From Colwellia ponticola (GTDB lineage: Bacteria; Pseudomonadota; Gammaproteobacteria; Enterobacterales; Alteromonadaceae): a stretch of 64,000 bases of DNA. The translations under genes were made by a program, and so were the position numbers. Positions 9,067-20,084 of this stretch are shown here, in pieces (the stretch's first letter is position 1; each line of letters starts with the position of its first letter). The notes beneath the pieces were generated by a model. It had not been told where the DNA came from and did not search any database. It saw only the letters and a program-made list of their open reading frames with translations. The stretch covers positions 1 through 64,000 of the forward strand of contig NZ_SZVP01000007.1 in the NCBI RefSeq assembly GCF_005885605.1, read 5' to 3'.

Positions 9067-9233
9067 AGAGCTCATTCCTTTAAATACTTATACCCAAGTA
9101 CTGTGAGTTTGAGTAATACCGAGCGACTTAAAAAATGCAGGTTTCAGTTAGAGTTACTTGAGTATATAATTAAAACATAACATTCTCGCTGAATTATCGC
9201 TAATTCTTTAAAAAAATTCTGTAAACAAAAAAC

Positions 9234-9749
9234 ATGACTATTTTAACTGTATTACGTTTTCCTGATCCGCGTTTAAGAACAAAAGCGCAACCTATTACTC
9301 ATATTACCGATGACCTAGCTACAACTATAGATAATATGTTGGCAACTATGTACGCAGAAAAAGGTGTAGGCCTTGCTGCGACTCAAGTCGATATTCATCA
9401 ACGTATCGTGGTAATGGATACCTCTGCAGATAATGATCAACCTTGGGTACTCATTAATCCTGAAATTATTGCTCGCAGTGATGAAACCTCTATTAATGAA
9501 GAAGGTTGCTTATCAGTTCCTGGCACTTATGCCAAAGTAGACCGCCATGATACTTGTACGGTAAAAGCTCTTGACCGTCACGGCAAAGCATTCACCTTAA
9601 ACGCGACTGAATTACAAAGTATTTGTATACAACATGAGATAGACCACTTAAATGGGATCTTATTTGTTGATTACCTATCGCCACTTAAGCGTCAACGCAT
9701 TCAAAAAAAGCTTGAAAAAGAAGCTAAACTTGAAAAAAACAACAAGTAA
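9234..9749 (+). CDS. def: peptide deformylase
   Basis: Def removes the N-formyl group from nascent proteins. The 171-residue protein contains all three family motifs: G-V-G-L-A-A-T-Q (44-51), E-E-G-C-L-S-V-P with metal ligand C92, and Q-H-E-I-D-H-L with ligands H134 and H138 and catalytic E135. It is directly followed by fmt, which adds the formyl group. A short hairpin (9745-9762) spans its stop codon. It diverges from the LysM gene, and the 160-bp gap between them must hold both promoters. Confidence 0.97.
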   Translation: MTILTVLRFPDPRLRTKAQPITHITDDLATTIDNMLATMYAEKGVGLAATQVDIHQRIVVMDTSADNDQPWVLINPEIIARSDETSINEEGCLSVPGTYAKVDRHDTCTVKALDRHGKAFTLNATELQSICIQHEIDHLNGILFVDYLSPLKRQRIQKKLEKEAKLEKNNK

Positions 9750-9785
9750 GTATTTACTTACTCACTTGCAACAATAGGAATAACA

Positions 9786-10775
9786 TTGACTACCCCACTA
9801 AAAGTAATTTTTGCCGGCACGCCAGACTTTGCCGCCCAACATCTAGCAGCATTAATTAATAGTAAACATGATGTGATTGCTGTTTATTGTCCGCCTGACA
9901 AACCGTCTGGCCGCGGCAAAAAACTCACCGCTTGTACAACCAAATTACTCGCACTAGAACATAACATTATCGTTGAGCAGCCAGTTAATTTTAAAAGTGA
10001 AGCCGCTCAGCAACAATTAGCACAATATGATGCTGATATTATGGTGGTAGTTGCCTATGGTTTATTATTACCCGAAGTTATTTTAAATGCCCCACGTTTA
10101 GGTTGTATTAATGTCCATGGCTCAATTTTACCGAAATGGCGTGGTGCTGCACCTATTCAGCGTTCACTTGAAGCAGGAGATAATAAAACCGGTGTCACTA
10201 TTATGCAAATGGACAAAGGCTTAGATACTGGCGACATGATATTAACAGCGCAGTGTGATATAGAAAACACAGACACTAGCGCCAGTCTTTATGAAAAACT
10301 GGCTAACCTAGGCCCTACCGCCTTACTGGAAACGCTAGACCTGATGGCACAGCTTAACTATAAAGCCAGTGACCACAATATTGCTCAAGATAATGAATTA
10401 GCGACTTACGCGAAAAAACTTGATAAAGCCGAAGCTGAGCTTAACTGGCAGCTAAGTGCGGAACAACTTCACCGCAAAATTAGAGCTTATATACCCTGGC
10501 CTGTTGCGCAATTTACCTTTACTGAGTCAGAAACAGAGCCGAAACAACACACATTAAGAGTATGGCAAGCATCAGTACAAGAGTATCAAGGTAATGCCGC
10601 GCCTGGGACCATTATAAAAGCAGACAAAAACGGTATAGAAGTGGCAACAGCAAATGGTGCACTACGCCTAGAGGTGATTCAATTACCAGGTAAAAAAGCA
10701 TTACCCGTAAAAGATCTCCTTAACGGTCGCAGCGATTGGTTCGTTGTCGGCAGTAATATAAACAAGCTTGGTTAA
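9786..10775 (+). CDS. fmt: methionyl-tRNA formyltransferase
   Basis: Fmt transfers a formyl group from 10-formyl-THF to initiator Met-tRNA. The 329 residues include the N-terminal F-A-G-T-P-D-F-A (9-16), the catalytic [16 protein letters not shown] block (about 107-122) and the C-terminal OB-fold domain. The start is a TTG at 9786 with AGGA six bases upstream; no ATG fits the conserved N-terminus. It overlaps the region of possible rsmB starts by a few bases, so def-fmt-rsmB-trkA reads as one operon. Confidence 0.97.
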   Translation: MTTPLKVIFAGTPDFAAQHLAALINSKHDVIAVYCPPDKPSGRGKKLTACTTKLLALEHNIIVEQPVNFKSEAAQQQLAQYDADIMVVVAYGLLLPEVILNAPRLGCINVHGSILPKWRGAAPIQRSLEAGDNKTGVTIMQMDKGLDTGDMILTAQCDIENTDTSASLYEKLANLGPTALLETLDLMAQLNYKASDHNIAQDNELATYAKKLDKAEAELNWQLSAEQLHRKIRAYIPWPVAQFTFTESETEPKQHTLRVWQASVQEYQGNAAPGTIIKADKNGIEVATANGALRLEVIQLPGKKALPVKDLLNGRSDWFVVGSNINKLG

Positions 10776-10782
10776 GACGATA

Positions 10783-12105
10783 ATGATAATGAATAGTAGA
10801 GCGCTAGCAGCAAAATGTTGTTATGCGGTGATAGATCAAGGCCGAAGCTTAAGTGATGAACTACCCAAGCAACAAGATAAGTTAATCGGTAAAGATAAAG
10901 GCTTACTCCAAGAAATGTGCTACGGCGTACTTCGCTACCTACCTGAACTAGAAAACGATGTACGACATTTAATGCAAAAGCCATTAAAAGGGAAGCAACG
11001 TGTCTTTCACTTTTTGCTTTTAGTCGGTGTTTATCAAATACGATATATGCGCATACCTGATCATGCCGCGGTAAGTGAAACCGTGGCGGCAACCAGTGTG
11101 TTAAAAAACCGCCATATGAAAGCCCTTGTTAATGCTGTACTTAGGGGATTTCTACGTACGCTCGAAGCTGAAAGCAAACAAACGCATAAAATAGATAACA
11201 GTCTACCTGATCCAATTAAATACAATCACCCTGGCTGGTTTATTAAAAAAGTACAACAAGGCTATCCTGAGCAGTGGCAAGCAATACTCGAAGCAAATCA
11301 ACAAAGACCCCCCATGTGGTTACGTGCTAACCAACAACACCATACTAGTGAACAATACCAAGCGCTCCTTAATGAAGCTAATATCGATATTGCTATTATT
11401 GAGCCTAATTCTCATGCCATCTCCCTAGTCAAACCAATAGATGTTGCTAAATTGCCTGGTTTTGATGAGGGCTGGGTTTCCGTGCAAGATGCTGCTGCAC
11501 AACAAGCTGCGCGCTTACTCGACTGCCAACCCAATGATGTCGTACTTGATTGCTGCGCAGCACCTGGTGGTAAAACTTGTCATATACTTGAGCAGACCCC
11601 TACTATTGCCTCAATGACCGCAATCGATATTGAAGAAAGTCGACTAACGCGAGTACATGAAAACCTAGAACGCTTGCACTTAAGCGCTAACGTTATCGCT
11701 GCCGACGCAGCTAGTAAAGCGTGGTGGTCGGGTGAACAGTTCGATCGCATCTTACTTGATGCACCTTGTTCTGGTACTGGCGTTATTCGTCGCCACCCCG
11801 ATATAAAGTGGTTACGTAAAGCTGATGATATTGACAAGTTAGTCATATTACAACAGCAAATCCTTGATAATATTTGGTCATTACTCAAGCCTGGTGGCAC
11901 ATTAGTTTATGCAACTTGCAGTATTTTACCTGAAGAAAATTGTCAGCAAATTTCACGTTTTATTGCACAAAATCAAGACGTACAATTAATTGCCATTAGT
12001 CCTGATAACGCAGATACTGATGAACAAGCAGTCGGTTGGCAATTATTACCCGACGATAAAAACATGGACGGCTTTTATTACGCCAAACTGTTAAAGCTCC
12101 AATAA
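10783..12105 (+). CDS. rsmB: 16S rRNA (cytosine-967-C5)-methyltransferase
   Basis: RsmB (Fmu/Sun) methylates C967 of 16S rRNA. It has an N-terminal NusB-like RNA-binding domain (about 1-140) and a C-terminal SAM-dependent methyltransferase domain with D-C-C-A-A-P-G-G-K-T, D-A-P-C-S-G-T-G and A-T-C-S-I-L-P-E-E-N; the last two carry the paired catalytic cysteines. Several starts are possible: TTG 10768 (overlapping fmt), ATG 10783 and ATG 10789. No clear ribosome site decides between the ATGs, which differ by only two codons. Confidence 0.95.
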   Translation: MIMNSRALAAKCCYAVIDQGRSLSDELPKQQDKLIGKDKGLLQEMCYGVLRYLPELENDVRHLMQKPLKGKQRVFHFLLLVGVYQIRYMRIPDHAAVSETVAATSVLKNRHMKALVNAVLRGFLRTLEAESKQTHKIDNSLPDPIKYNHPGWFIKKVQQGYPEQWQAILEANQQRPPMWLRANQQHHTSEQYQALLNEANIDIAIIEPNSHAISLVKPIDVAKLPGFDEGWVSVQDAAAQQAARLLDCQPNDVVLDCCAAPGGKTCHILEQTPTIASMTAIDIEESRLTRVHENLERLHLSANVIAADAASKAWWSGEQFDRILLDAPCSGTGVIRRHPDIKWLRKADDIDKLVILQQQILDNIWSLLKPGGTLVYATCSILPEENCQQISRFIAQNQDVQLIAISPDNADTDEQAVGWQLLPDDKNMDGFYYAKLLKLQ

Positions 12106-12134
12106 TATTAAATAACACAAGCAGAAAGTAACAC

Positions 12135-13511
12135 ATGAAAATAATCATAGTGGGTGCAGGACAAGTTGGCGGTACGTTGGCTGAAAACCTTGTTGGTGAA
12201 AATAACGATATTTCAGTCGTTGATATCGATGGGGAAAAGTTACGTGAATTACAAGATAAAATGGATTTACAAGTGGTTACTGGCCAAGGTAGCTACCCCG
12301 ATGTTTTAAAAATTGCTGGCGCTGAAGATGCTGATATGGTTATTGCTGTCACCAGTGACGATGCAACCAATATGATTACCTGTCAAATATGCTCTTCCTT
12401 ATTTAATACACCCAAAAAGATTGCCCGAATTCGCTCTAATCAAATATTAAAATACGCTGAACAACTTTTTCATAAAAACCACATTCCTATTGATCATATT
12501 ATTGCCCCTGAAGAATTAGTTACCCGAGATATTGTACGCTTAATTGATTACCCTGGCGCATTACAAGTATTGGAGTTTGCACAAGGCAAAGTCAGCTTAG
12601 TCGCGGTAAAAGCCTATTATGGTGGCCTACTGGTAGGTCATGCTCTTTCCACACTCAAAGATCACATTCCTAATGTTGATACCCGTGTTGCTGCAATTTA
12701 CCGAAATGGTAAACCTATCCGTCCGCTTGGCACCACAGTTATTGAAGCAGACGATGAAGTTTTTTTTATCGCGGCGAGTATTCATATTCGTGCAGTGATG
12801 AATGAATTACAAAAACTAGAGTCAGCTTATAAACGCATAATGATTGCTGGCGGCGGTAATATTGGTGCGGGGTTAGCGCGTATTTTAGAAAAAAATCATC
12901 AAGTAAAACTTATTGAGCGCTCGGCAATACGCGCTGAAGAGTTAACATCAGAGTTAAATGACACCTTAGTGTTTGCCGGTGACTCTTCTGATCAGGTCTT
13001 ACTCACCGAAGAAAATATTGATCAGTTTGATATTTTTATCGCGGTTACTAACGATGATGAAGCTAATATTATGTCTTCACTGCTCGCTAAAAAGCTTGGC
13101 GTTCGCAAAACCATGGTACTCATTCAACGAGATGCCTACATTGACCTAATCCATGGCAGTACAATTGATATTGCTATTTCACCGCAACAGGCCACTATCT
13201 CCGCGTTATTAACTCATGTAAGACGTGGTGCTATTAATAATGTTTATAGTTTACGTGGTGGCGCAGCAGAAGCTATTGAAATTGTTGCTAAAGGTGATAA
13301 AAAATCCTCTAAAGTAGTGGGTCGTATTATCAAAAAGATCAAACTACCACCTGGTGCAACGATTGCAGCAATTGTTCGTGATAACGAAGTATTAATTGCC
13401 CACTCAAATACTGTTATTCATGAAGAAGACCACGTTATTTTATTTTTAGTCAATAAACGCTACATCTCTGATATTGAAAAGTTATTCCAAGTGAGTCCAA
13501 TTTACTTCTAA
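12135..13511 (+). CDS. trkA: Trk potassium uptake regulatory protein TrkA
   Basis: TrkA is the cytosolic NAD(H)-binding subunit that gates the TrkH potassium channel. The 458-residue protein is a tandem of two RCK units, with dinucleotide-binding motifs G-A-G-Q-V-G-G (7-13) and G-G-G-N-I-G-A-G (about 239-246), each followed by a TrkA-C domain. It is the last gene of def-fmt-rsmB-trkA. The channel gene trkH lies convergent just downstream, so the two Trk partners are neighbours though on opposite strands. Confidence 0.97.
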   Translation: MKIIIVGAGQVGGTLAENLVGENNDISVVDIDGEKLRELQDKMDLQVVTGQGSYPDVLKIAGAEDADMVIAVTSDDATNMITCQICSSLFNTPKKIARIRSNQILKYAEQLFHKNHIPIDHIIAPEELVTRDIVRLIDYPGALQVLEFAQGKVSLVAVKAYYGGLLVGHALSTLKDHIPNVDTRVAAIYRNGKPIRPLGTTVIEADDEVFFIAASIHIRAVMNELQKLESAYKRIMIAGGGNIGAGLARILEKNHQVKLIERSAIRAEELTSELNDTLVFAGDSSDQVLLTEENIDQFDIFIAVTNDDEANIMSSLLAKKLGVRKTMVLIQRDAYIDLIHGSTIDIAISPQQATISALLTHVRRGAINNVYSLRGGAAEAIEIVAKGDKKSSKVVGRIIKKIKLPPGATIAAIVRDNEVLIAHSNTVIHEEDHVILFLVNKRYISDIEKLFQVSPIYF

Positions 13512-13625
13512 GCTCTATCACTGCTGGCAGCTTATATGCCGTTAAGCTTTATTGGAGCGTTTGATAGTAAACATAATATCGCTTAGTGAGAAAATATCGA
13601 TAGTTATGGACTTAACGTTTCTATA

Positions 13626-13652
13626 ATCAATGCCTTTCCTAAAGGCATTGAT
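13626..13652. terminator. hairpin between convergent trkA and trkH
   Basis: A perfect 12-bp inverted repeat (ATCAATGCCTTT / AAAGGCATTGAT) with a 3-nt loop lies in the 204-bp gap between the two convergent genes. It lacks a T tract on either side, so it is a possible bidirectional terminator or transcript-end stabiliser. Confidence 0.55.
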
Positions 13653-13715
13653 AACTCTAACTGCTAGCTAAATACCTTCAAGTAGAAAGGGTATATAGTC
13701 TTTGAGTGATATTAC

Positions 13716-15167
13716 TTATGAACGCCAAAAAGCTGGTGTAAATAAAACCAGTAAAGTAAATATCTCTAAACGACCAAACAACATCGCCATAATCAGCACC
13801 CACTTACTCATATCATTAATGGATGAGAAATTAGCAGCAACCTCACCTAATCCGGGACCAAGGTTATTGATACAAGCGGCAACCGCAGTAAAAGCGGTAA
13901 TGTCATCCATACCTGTAGCCAATAGTAATAACATACAAATAACGAATACGGCCGCGTAAGCAGAGAAGAACCCCCATACGGCTTCAACAACGCGATCAGG
14001 TAATACTTTACGACCCAATTTGATACTAAAAATAGCACGAGGATGTACTAGCTTGTTTAATTCACGCAAGCCTTGTAAGTAAAGTAATATCACCCTAACC
14101 ACTTTCATACCACCACCAGTACTGCCCGCACAACCACCGATAAAACTAGAAAAAATAAGTAACATAGGTAATAACGTTGGCCAATCGGCAAATGAGGTGG
14201 TGGCAAAACCTGCCGTACTGCCAATAGATACTGATTGGAATAAGGCCTGATCAAACGCTTGATCGGCATCTTGATAGGTACCACTTGTTAACAATACGGT
14301 AAAGCAAATTAACGTCAGCAACGCTTGAATGCTAATAAACACTTTAAACTCTGGATCAAAGAAGTAACTTTTAAGCGATTTATTTTGTACTGCCGCATAA
14401 TGCAAGGCAAAGTTAACCCCCGCAATAAGTAAAAAGGTGACACAAACTAAGTTAATAGTCGGGCTATTAAAGTACCCCATACTGGCATCATGTGTAGAAA
14501 AGCCACCAATGGCTATGGTGGAAAAAGAGTGACAAATAGCATCAAATACTGACATTCCAGCCAGCCAATAAGCTAGCGCACAGGCAATAGTTAACCCTAA
14601 ATAGATATACCACAAATGTTTTGCGGTATCGGCAATACGCGGAGTCATTTTTGAATCTTTAACCGGACCAGGAGTTTCAGCGCGATATAACTGCATACCA
14701 CCAATGCCTAACATAGGTAATACGGCGACGGCTAAAACAATAATCCCCATACCACCTAACCATTGTAACTGCTGGCGATACCACAAGACTGCATGGGGTA
14801 AACCATCAATACGATTTAAAATGGTCGCCCCGGTGGTCGTTAAGCCAGAAAATGCTTCAAAAAAAGCATCAGTAGTCGATAGGTTTGGCTGCTCTAACAA
14901 TATAAAAGGAATAGCAGAGAAGCTAGCGAGTACTAGCCAGAAAAGCACGACAATTAAAAAGCCTTCTCGGGCTTTGAGATCATTTTTTTCATGACGGTAA
15001 GGATACCAAGCTAAAAAGCCCGTACCTATACACCATAAAAAAGATAGAATAAAAGGTAACCCACCACCATCACGATAAATTAATGAAATTAATGCTGGTG
15101 GTAACATGGTTACACTAAGCAACGCCACCAACAAACCTAAAATTCGGATAATATTTTTATATTGCAC
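13716..15167 (-). CDS. trkH: Trk potassium transporter channel subunit TrkH
   Basis: TrkH is an inner-membrane K+ channel of the SKT superfamily driven by TrkA. The 483-residue protein has about ten or more hydrophobic segments organised as four M1-P-M2 repeats, with selectivity-filter-like T-T-G-A-T (about 111-115), S-I-G-G-F-S-T-H-D, S-I-G-S-T-A-G-F and N-N-L-G-P-G-L-G turns. It is the third gene of a minus-strand pepQ-yigZ-trkH run, an order also found in E. coli. It follows yigZ by 24 bp. Confidence 0.96.
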   Translation of the reverse strand: MQYKNIIRILGLLVALLSVTMLPPALISLIYRDGGGLPFILSFLWCIGTGFLAWYPYRHEKNDLKAREGFLIVVLFWLVLASFSAIPFILLEQPNLSTTDAFFEAFSGLTTTGATILNRIDGLPHAVLWYRQQLQWLGGMGIIVLAVAVLPMLGIGGMQLYRAETPGPVKDSKMTPRIADTAKHLWYIYLGLTIACALAYWLAGMSVFDAICHSFSTIAIGGFSTHDASMGYFNSPTINLVCVTFLLIAGVNFALHYAAVQNKSLKSYFFDPEFKVFISIQALLTLICFTVLLTSGTYQDADQAFDQALFQSVSIGSTAGFATTSFADWPTLLPMLLIFSSFIGGCAGSTGGGMKVVRVILLYLQGLRELNKLVHPRAIFSIKLGRKVLPDRVVEAVWGFFSAYAAVFVICMLLLLATGMDDITAFTAVAACINNLGPGLGEVAANFSSINDMSKWVLIMAMLFGRLEIFTLLVLFTPAFWRS

Positions 15168-15191
15168 GTTTTATTTTTCTTATTCGGTTTA

Positions 15192-15818
15192 TTATTCGAC
15201 TGTCGTTAACTTTAATTGCCCTGACGACAAGGTGTGTAATTTATCTTGCATTAAGCCCAGTTTTTCAAACGGGATAGCAAGCTGAAAAAGCACTGCTTGC
15301 TGATAATTTTGCGTAATGACTTGACCTTCAACTTGCTTAAGAAGATGCAAAACATCGTCTACTTGGCTATATTGACATGCTAAGGTTTTGTGCACCATCG
15401 CTATTTTAATTTTTGACTGTAAAAGTGCTAATGCTTGGCGAACACTACCACCGTAAGCACGTTGTAAACCACCTGTGCCTAATTTAGTACCGCCAAAATA
15501 GCGAACAACAATTGCACAGACCTGCCCTATACCACCACCTTGTAAGGCTAATAGCATAGGTTTTCCAGCCGTACCTGTTGGTTCACCATCATCAGAAAAA
15601 CCGTAACCTTGACTGTCATCAGCCGCTTTAGTTAAAAATGCATGACAATGATGACTCGCTTGCGGGTGCAGTTGCTGTAGCTCTTTTAGCTGTGCTTTTG
15701 CTTGCGCTATATTTTCACAAGGTCGTAAATAACAGATAAAACGGCTACGGTTAATAATGCTTTCATCTTCAACATTATTAACCGCTATAGGATAGGATTT
15801 ATTCACAGTAGGTTGCAA
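15192..15818 (-). CDS. yigZ: YigZ / IMPACT family protein
   Basis: A 208-residue protein with the N-terminal UPF0029 (IMPACT) domain, carrying S-R-F-I-C-Y-L, H-H-C-H-A-F, D-D-G-E-P-T-G-T-A-G-K-P and R-Y-F-G-G-T-K-L-G-T-G-G-L, and a C-terminal ferredoxin-like DUF1949 domain. The biochemical role is not established. The start is a TTG at 15818 without a strong ribosome site; GTG at 15806 is an alternative. It lies 13 bp after pepQ and so is probably translated from the same message. Confidence 0.9.
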   Translation of the reverse strand: MQPTVNKSYPIAVNNVEDESIINRSRFICYLRPCENIAQAKAQLKELQQLHPQASHHCHAFLTKAADDSQGYGFSDDGEPTGTAGKPMLLALQGGGIGQVCAIVVRYFGGTKLGTGGLQRAYGGSVRQALALLQSKIKIAMVHKTLACQYSQVDDVLHLLKQVEGQVITQNYQQAVLFQLAIPFEKLGLMQDKLHTLSSGQLKLTTVE

Positions 15819-15831
15819 CTCACTAGGTTCA

Positions 15832-17187
15832 TTAAGTTAAGCCTAAATCCCGAGTCATATTCTCATTATGTGATTGATGGACAATAATATTATCTTCAAT
15901 ACGAATACCACCAAAACTGCGCATTTCATCAACATTTTGCCAATTAACTTGGTCCGAATTAGCAGAGCATTTTAAATCAGCAAGTAATGAATCAATAAAG
16001 TACAGTCCAGGCTCAATAGTAAACACTTGATTAGCTTCAATAACACGCGAAGTACGCAAGAAAGGGTGCGCGGCTGGTGTGTTCACATGAGTGCCACGTT
16101 CATCAGCCATAAAACCACCAACATCATGTACCTGTAAACCTAAATGATGCCCTAAACCATGAGGAAAGAAAGTAGAAATAATACCTGACTCTACCGCAGT
16201 ATCCGCGTCAACATTAATAAAGTTAAAATCACGTAATACTTGGCCTATCGCTTTATACGCTTGAATATGCAAATCGACATAACTCAGCCCTGGCTTCAAA
16301 CCATCGACGGCGTTAAGCATTAACAGATCCATACGCGCAATTAATTCAGCAAACTTGTCATTTTTATATGAATAAGTCCGAGTAATATCTGCTGAATAAC
16401 CATTAAAGTTAGCACCCGCATCAATCAAAAATGATTGGTGTACCGGCGGAGTTTCTTTGTCTAACGACATGTAATGTAAAATTGAACAATTTTTGTTTAA
16501 GGCGACAATATTATTATAGGGTGTATCGTTACTACCGTACCCAATAGACTTAAGATAAGCCTGCTGAATATCGTATTCGCTATCTCCCTGTAAAAAGGCA
16601 TGACGAGCCGCTTGATGTGCGTTAACCGCTAATATATTTGATTGGCGAAGGCACTCATGTTCATACTTTGATTTATAGCCACGATGGTAATGAATATAAT
16701 TAAGTAAAGGTTCCGGATTAATCGTCTCAAAACCTAGAGCGGTAGCAACTTCAATATGACTACCAATATAGGCAAAGCCTTTTTTATCATAGGGGAGTAA
16801 TTTCTCCACTTCACTGGCTTTGGTTAACACTTTAATATTAAAAAACTCACCCCAGTAGCTTTCATCTAAGACGGTAACTTTATGCCAAAAATCAACCGGT
16901 TGATAATAAATCAATGTTGGTTTGTCTTCGCCATTTACCACTAACCATGAGTTAGGGATATCAATCAGTGGTAACCAATATTTAAAATGAGGATTAACTT
17001 TAAAGGGATAACTATTATCATCAAGAAAAATTTTAATCTCTTGTCCTGAATGTATGACAATGCCTTCTAAATTTTCACGTGCAAGCACTGCTTTAGTAGT
17101 CTGCTGTAATTGAGCAATATGTGCTGGGTATTGTGCGGCCAGTTTTTCGTTAACTTGCGCATTAACTTCTACATTAAGTGTTGTCAT
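15832..17187 (-). CDS. pepQ: Xaa-Pro dipeptidase
   Basis: PepQ cleaves X-Pro dipeptides and is a di-manganese pita-bread (M24) enzyme. All metal ligands are recognisable in its 451 residues: D-A-G-A-N-F-N-G-Y-S-A-D-I-T-R (two Asp), H-G-L-G-H-H-L-G (His), I-E-P-G-L-Y (Glu) and R-I-E-D-N (Glu). The start at 17187 has GGAG nine bases upstream; an in-frame TTG at 17202 overlaps that site. It heads pepQ-yigZ-trkH. Confidence 0.95.
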   Translation of the reverse strand: MTTLNVEVNAQVNEKLAAQYPAHIAQLQQTTKAVLARENLEGIVIHSGQEIKIFLDDNSYPFKVNPHFKYWLPLIDIPNSWLVVNGEDKPTLIYYQPVDFWHKVTVLDESYWGEFFNIKVLTKASEVEKLLPYDKKGFAYIGSHIEVATALGFETINPEPLLNYIHYHRGYKSKYEHECLRQSNILAVNAHQAARHAFLQGDSEYDIQQAYLKSIGYGSNDTPYNNIVALNKNCSILHYMSLDKETPPVHQSFLIDAGANFNGYSADITRTYSYKNDKFAELIARMDLLMLNAVDGLKPGLSYVDLHIQAYKAIGQVLRDFNFINVDADTAVESGIISTFFPHGLGHHLGLQVHDVGGFMADERGTHVNTPAAHPFLRTSRVIEANQVFTIEPGLYFIDSLLADLKCSANSDQVNWQNVDEMRSFGGIRIEDNIIVHQSHNENMTRDLGLT

Positions 17188-17365
17188 ATATTTTGTCTCC
17201 AAAAGACGGCCTTCAAAAAATTTGTCTCATGATAGCATACCCGATAAGAGCGACACTATTGAGATCATTAAGAACGCTAGCCAAATCCCTTGAAGCAGTG
17301 TAAATGTACAGAAAATTTTGCATTAACAAAAATAGTGGCATTGAAAAACCTAGATACTGATAAGG

Positions 17366-19315
17366 TTAATGACCAATACTCATATTAATAACTTGCTCGA
17401 ACACACTACTTACCTGCCCTGGCTTATGCTGATAAATTTCTTGATACGCTAAAACACTTTTAACATAATTGCGCGTTTCTTTAAACGGGATGGTTTCTAT
17501 CCAAATATCAGCAGGCATAGCTTTACTATTCTTTAACCAACTTTTTACTCTATAGGGCCCGGCATTATAAGACGCCGTAGCGAGTACCTGATTACCTTTG
17601 TTTTTATCTAAAAGTTTACGTAAATATCGGGTGCCCAATTTAATGTTATTTTCTGCATTGTATAAGTACTTTCTACTAACACTACCGCGTTTTAACTGTT
17701 TTGCTGTATTAGGCATTAGCTGCATTAACCCTTTAGCACCAACAGGTGAGCGGGCATCGGTCATAAACGAGCTTTCTCGACGAGCAATAGCAAAAGCCCA
17801 TGCGGGGTTAATAGCTTGTTTTTTGGCATGTTGATTTATTTTTGTATCAAAGGCTTTAGGAAAACGTAGATCAACATCATTAAGGTAACCTACTTGCGAC
17901 AAAGTAAATATTGCTCGGTCAAACCAACCGTTTTCATTGGCTAATTTTGCTGCAACAAGCTTCTCACGGTCATTAAGTTGTTTTAGCCAATAGCGCCATT
18001 CTCGACGTGCTTCTATGTAACGTCCTAAATAATATAATTCAAACGCTCGCTTTGCTGAGGGATATAACAATATGTCATTTTTTTCTCTGTTAGTTATCGC
18101 TAAAGGTTTATCTTGCAAACTGACTGGCGTATCAAGGTAGCTAGCTGCTAAAAAGCCATAGTAATGACGCTTATTGGCTAAATCACTCATCACATTATAC
18201 CCATCGGTTAACTGATTAGTTTCAATTAATGCTCTTGCATACCAATACTGCCACTGTAACTCTGTTTTATAGTTTGCTGGCATTAGCGCTAATTCAGTCA
18301 GCACGGCTTGCCAATTTTGCTGCTTAAGTACTTCAATGAGTTGCCATTGTAAAATATTACGTCCAACATTAATGGGTTCAAGCTTTGCCATCCAATACCT
18401 TGCCTTAGGATGATTCTTACTGGTTAAGGCAACAGCAAATTTCTCTGTTATTTGTTGCTGCTGTGCTATTGAAAAGTTAAATACTTGCTGAATCTTTTCA
18501 TAACTTGCCAAGGCTTGATTAGGGGCACGCCAAATTAAACGTTTAATACCGTAAGTGTATATTTGCTGTTCTTTTACTGATTTGTTAATAAATTTAGCGT
18601 GCTTAGTTACTGTCGCCGGATCACGGCGTACTTGATGCCATAATCGACCTAAATATTGCTGATCTTTTGGCAATAAATTAGTTAAATAAGGAATTAAAGT
18701 ATGTTGTCCACCATCAGCAGCAAGAACTATACGTTGCCATATTATTTCATCGGTTATATAACCGGCTTGTTGCCATTGCTGAATTAATGGATCACAGACT
18801 TTATCTAATGACTTACCCACTAACCAAAGTTTACTCACTTGCGGTAAGACAACACTTGCTGGCTCGCCCACTTGTAACGAAAAGGTCAACTGCTGACAAG
18901 TTAAAATGGTATTACTGGTACTTTGATAATATTCGAGAAAAAGTGCACTATGCTTTTTTTTAGCTAAAAACGTTAACCATGCTTTTCTTAATGGCCAATC
19001 TAAAGGGGTGTGTTGATATTTTTTCAGAAAAGCGCCAATTTCACCTGCCGAAGACAACTGCATATTTTTCATTAGCCGTTGCTGATCTAAATATGGCTGC
19101 AAGGGATAGTAATGTAATTGCTTATATAAATTTTTATACTGTGCTGAGTTACTTTGCGTTAAAAGCTTCTCAGCTTTTAAAAAGACTTGTTGTTGCGTTA
19201 CATCTGTCTCTATTTGTAAACTATGACTTGTACTAGATACACTTATTGAAGTAAGCGTAAACACTAACCATAATAAACCGTTAACTATATTATTCACTGG
19301 CACCTCAAGCATCAA
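17366..19315 (-). CDS. slt: soluble lytic murein transglycosylase
   Basis: Slt cleaves the MurNAc-GlcNAc bond of peptidoglycan in the periplasm, leaving 1,6-anhydro-MurNAc. The 649-residue protein has an N-terminal signal segment, a long alpha-superhelical U domain (about 40-440), a linker, and the C-terminal lysozyme-like SLT domain. Catalytic E514 is in A-R-R-E-S-S-F, followed by G-A-K-G-L-M-Q-L-M-P and A-S-Y-N-A-G-P. The length matches E. coli Slt70. It stands alone, with 178 bp between it and pepQ. Confidence 0.94.
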   Translation of the reverse strand: MMLEVPVNNIVNGLLWLVFTLTSISVSSTSHSLQIETDVTQQQVFLKAEKLLTQSNSAQYKNLYKQLHYYPLQPYLDQQRLMKNMQLSSAGEIGAFLKKYQHTPLDWPLRKAWLTFLAKKKHSALFLEYYQSTSNTILTCQQLTFSLQVGEPASVVLPQVSKLWLVGKSLDKVCDPLIQQWQQAGYITDEIIWQRIVLAADGGQHTLIPYLTNLLPKDQQYLGRLWHQVRRDPATVTKHAKFINKSVKEQQIYTYGIKRLIWRAPNQALASYEKIQQVFNFSIAQQQQITEKFAVALTSKNHPKARYWMAKLEPINVGRNILQWQLIEVLKQQNWQAVLTELALMPANYKTELQWQYWYARALIETNQLTDGYNVMSDLANKRHYYGFLAASYLDTPVSLQDKPLAITNREKNDILLYPSAKRAFELYYLGRYIEARREWRYWLKQLNDREKLVAAKLANENGWFDRAIFTLSQVGYLNDVDLRFPKAFDTKINQHAKKQAINPAWAFAIARRESSFMTDARSPVGAKGLMQLMPNTAKQLKRGSVSRKYLYNAENNIKLGTRYLRKLLDKNKGNQVLATASYNAGPYRVKSWLKNSKAMPADIWIETIPFKETRNYVKSVLAYQEIYQHKPGQVSSVFEQVINMSIGH

Positions 19316-19504
19316 TAAATATATTTATAGAATAATGACTTAGTGCTTTGACGCGATTATAAAGTAACTTATATAGAACAGACGCTATTACTTTCAAGAT
19401 TAATCTCACTTTATTACTTATATTGAAATGCCTGAATAAGGTATAATTAGCAGCTTATTTACTTTATTACTATTTATACAATACTTATTACTATTTGTAC
19501 CACT

Positions 19505-19750
19505 ATGCCTACTACTATTTTTCAACAAACTGACCACACATTAAATGCCATAGGTCTTCGCTGTCCGGAGCCGGTGATGATGGTACGTATGAACATCCGA
19601 AAAATTGCCAGTGGTGAAACCTTACTGATAACCTGTGATGATCCGTCTACGGCAAGAGACATACCCAGTTTTTGTCGATTTATGGAACATGAGCTGATCG
19701 CTCAACAAACCAACACCCTGCCTTTTATGTATGTGATTAAAAAGAGTTAA
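19505..19750 (+). CDS. tusA: sulfurtransferase TusA
   Basis: TusA is a small sulfur carrier in the relay for 2-thiouridine of tRNA and for molybdenum cofactor. The 81-residue protein shows the hallmark [12 protein letters not shown] (18-29), with the persulfide-carrying cysteine C21, and the [13 protein letters not shown] segment. Length and motifs match E. coli TusA. No other tus gene is visible in this window. Confidence 0.95.
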   Translation: MPTTIFQQTDHTLNAIGLRCPEPVMMVRMNIRKIASGETLLITCDDPSTARDIPSFCRFMEHELIAQQTNTLPFMYVIKKS

Positions 19751-20007
19751 CTTTTTCATTACGTCATATAACCAATGATACGCTCCTTAGGAGCTATTGA
19801 TCTTGAGAGATTGTTTTGGCAGCTTTTGTTAAATAGTATTTACATTGAATGAACAGACTACACACTATTCACCGCGACTAAAATACTTTTAGTCTAAACA
19901 AAATTTAACCTCGAAAGATAACCCCTTAGTAATAACAAATTCATTTGCTTTTTACAAAGTAATAAATAACTTATTGCCCGTAGAGATTTTTGATACTTGC
20001 TTTAATT
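19751..20007. other. gene-free interval after tusA
   Basis: This AT-rich gap between tusA and the convergent small gene at 20085 holds no ORF I can support. It contains a perfect hairpin, GACTAAAA-TAC-TTTTAGTC (19876-19894), and near its right end the terminator of the convergent gene. A weak GCTCC/GGAGC hairpin lies at about 19783-19795. Confidence 0.4.
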
Positions 20008-20044
20008 AAAAAATCCCTAAGCCTTGAAGGTGTTAGGGATTTTA
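20008..20044 (-). terminator. terminator of the DUF465 gene
   Basis: On the minus strand AAAATCCCTAA pairs with TTAGGGATTTT across a 12-nt loop and runs into T residues, 40 bp beyond the stop codon at 20085. A short T run also exists on the plus strand. Confidence 0.8.
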
Positions 20045-20084
20045 GTTTGTGGTAGCTCATGAGGTTCAGTGAGACTAACTGATG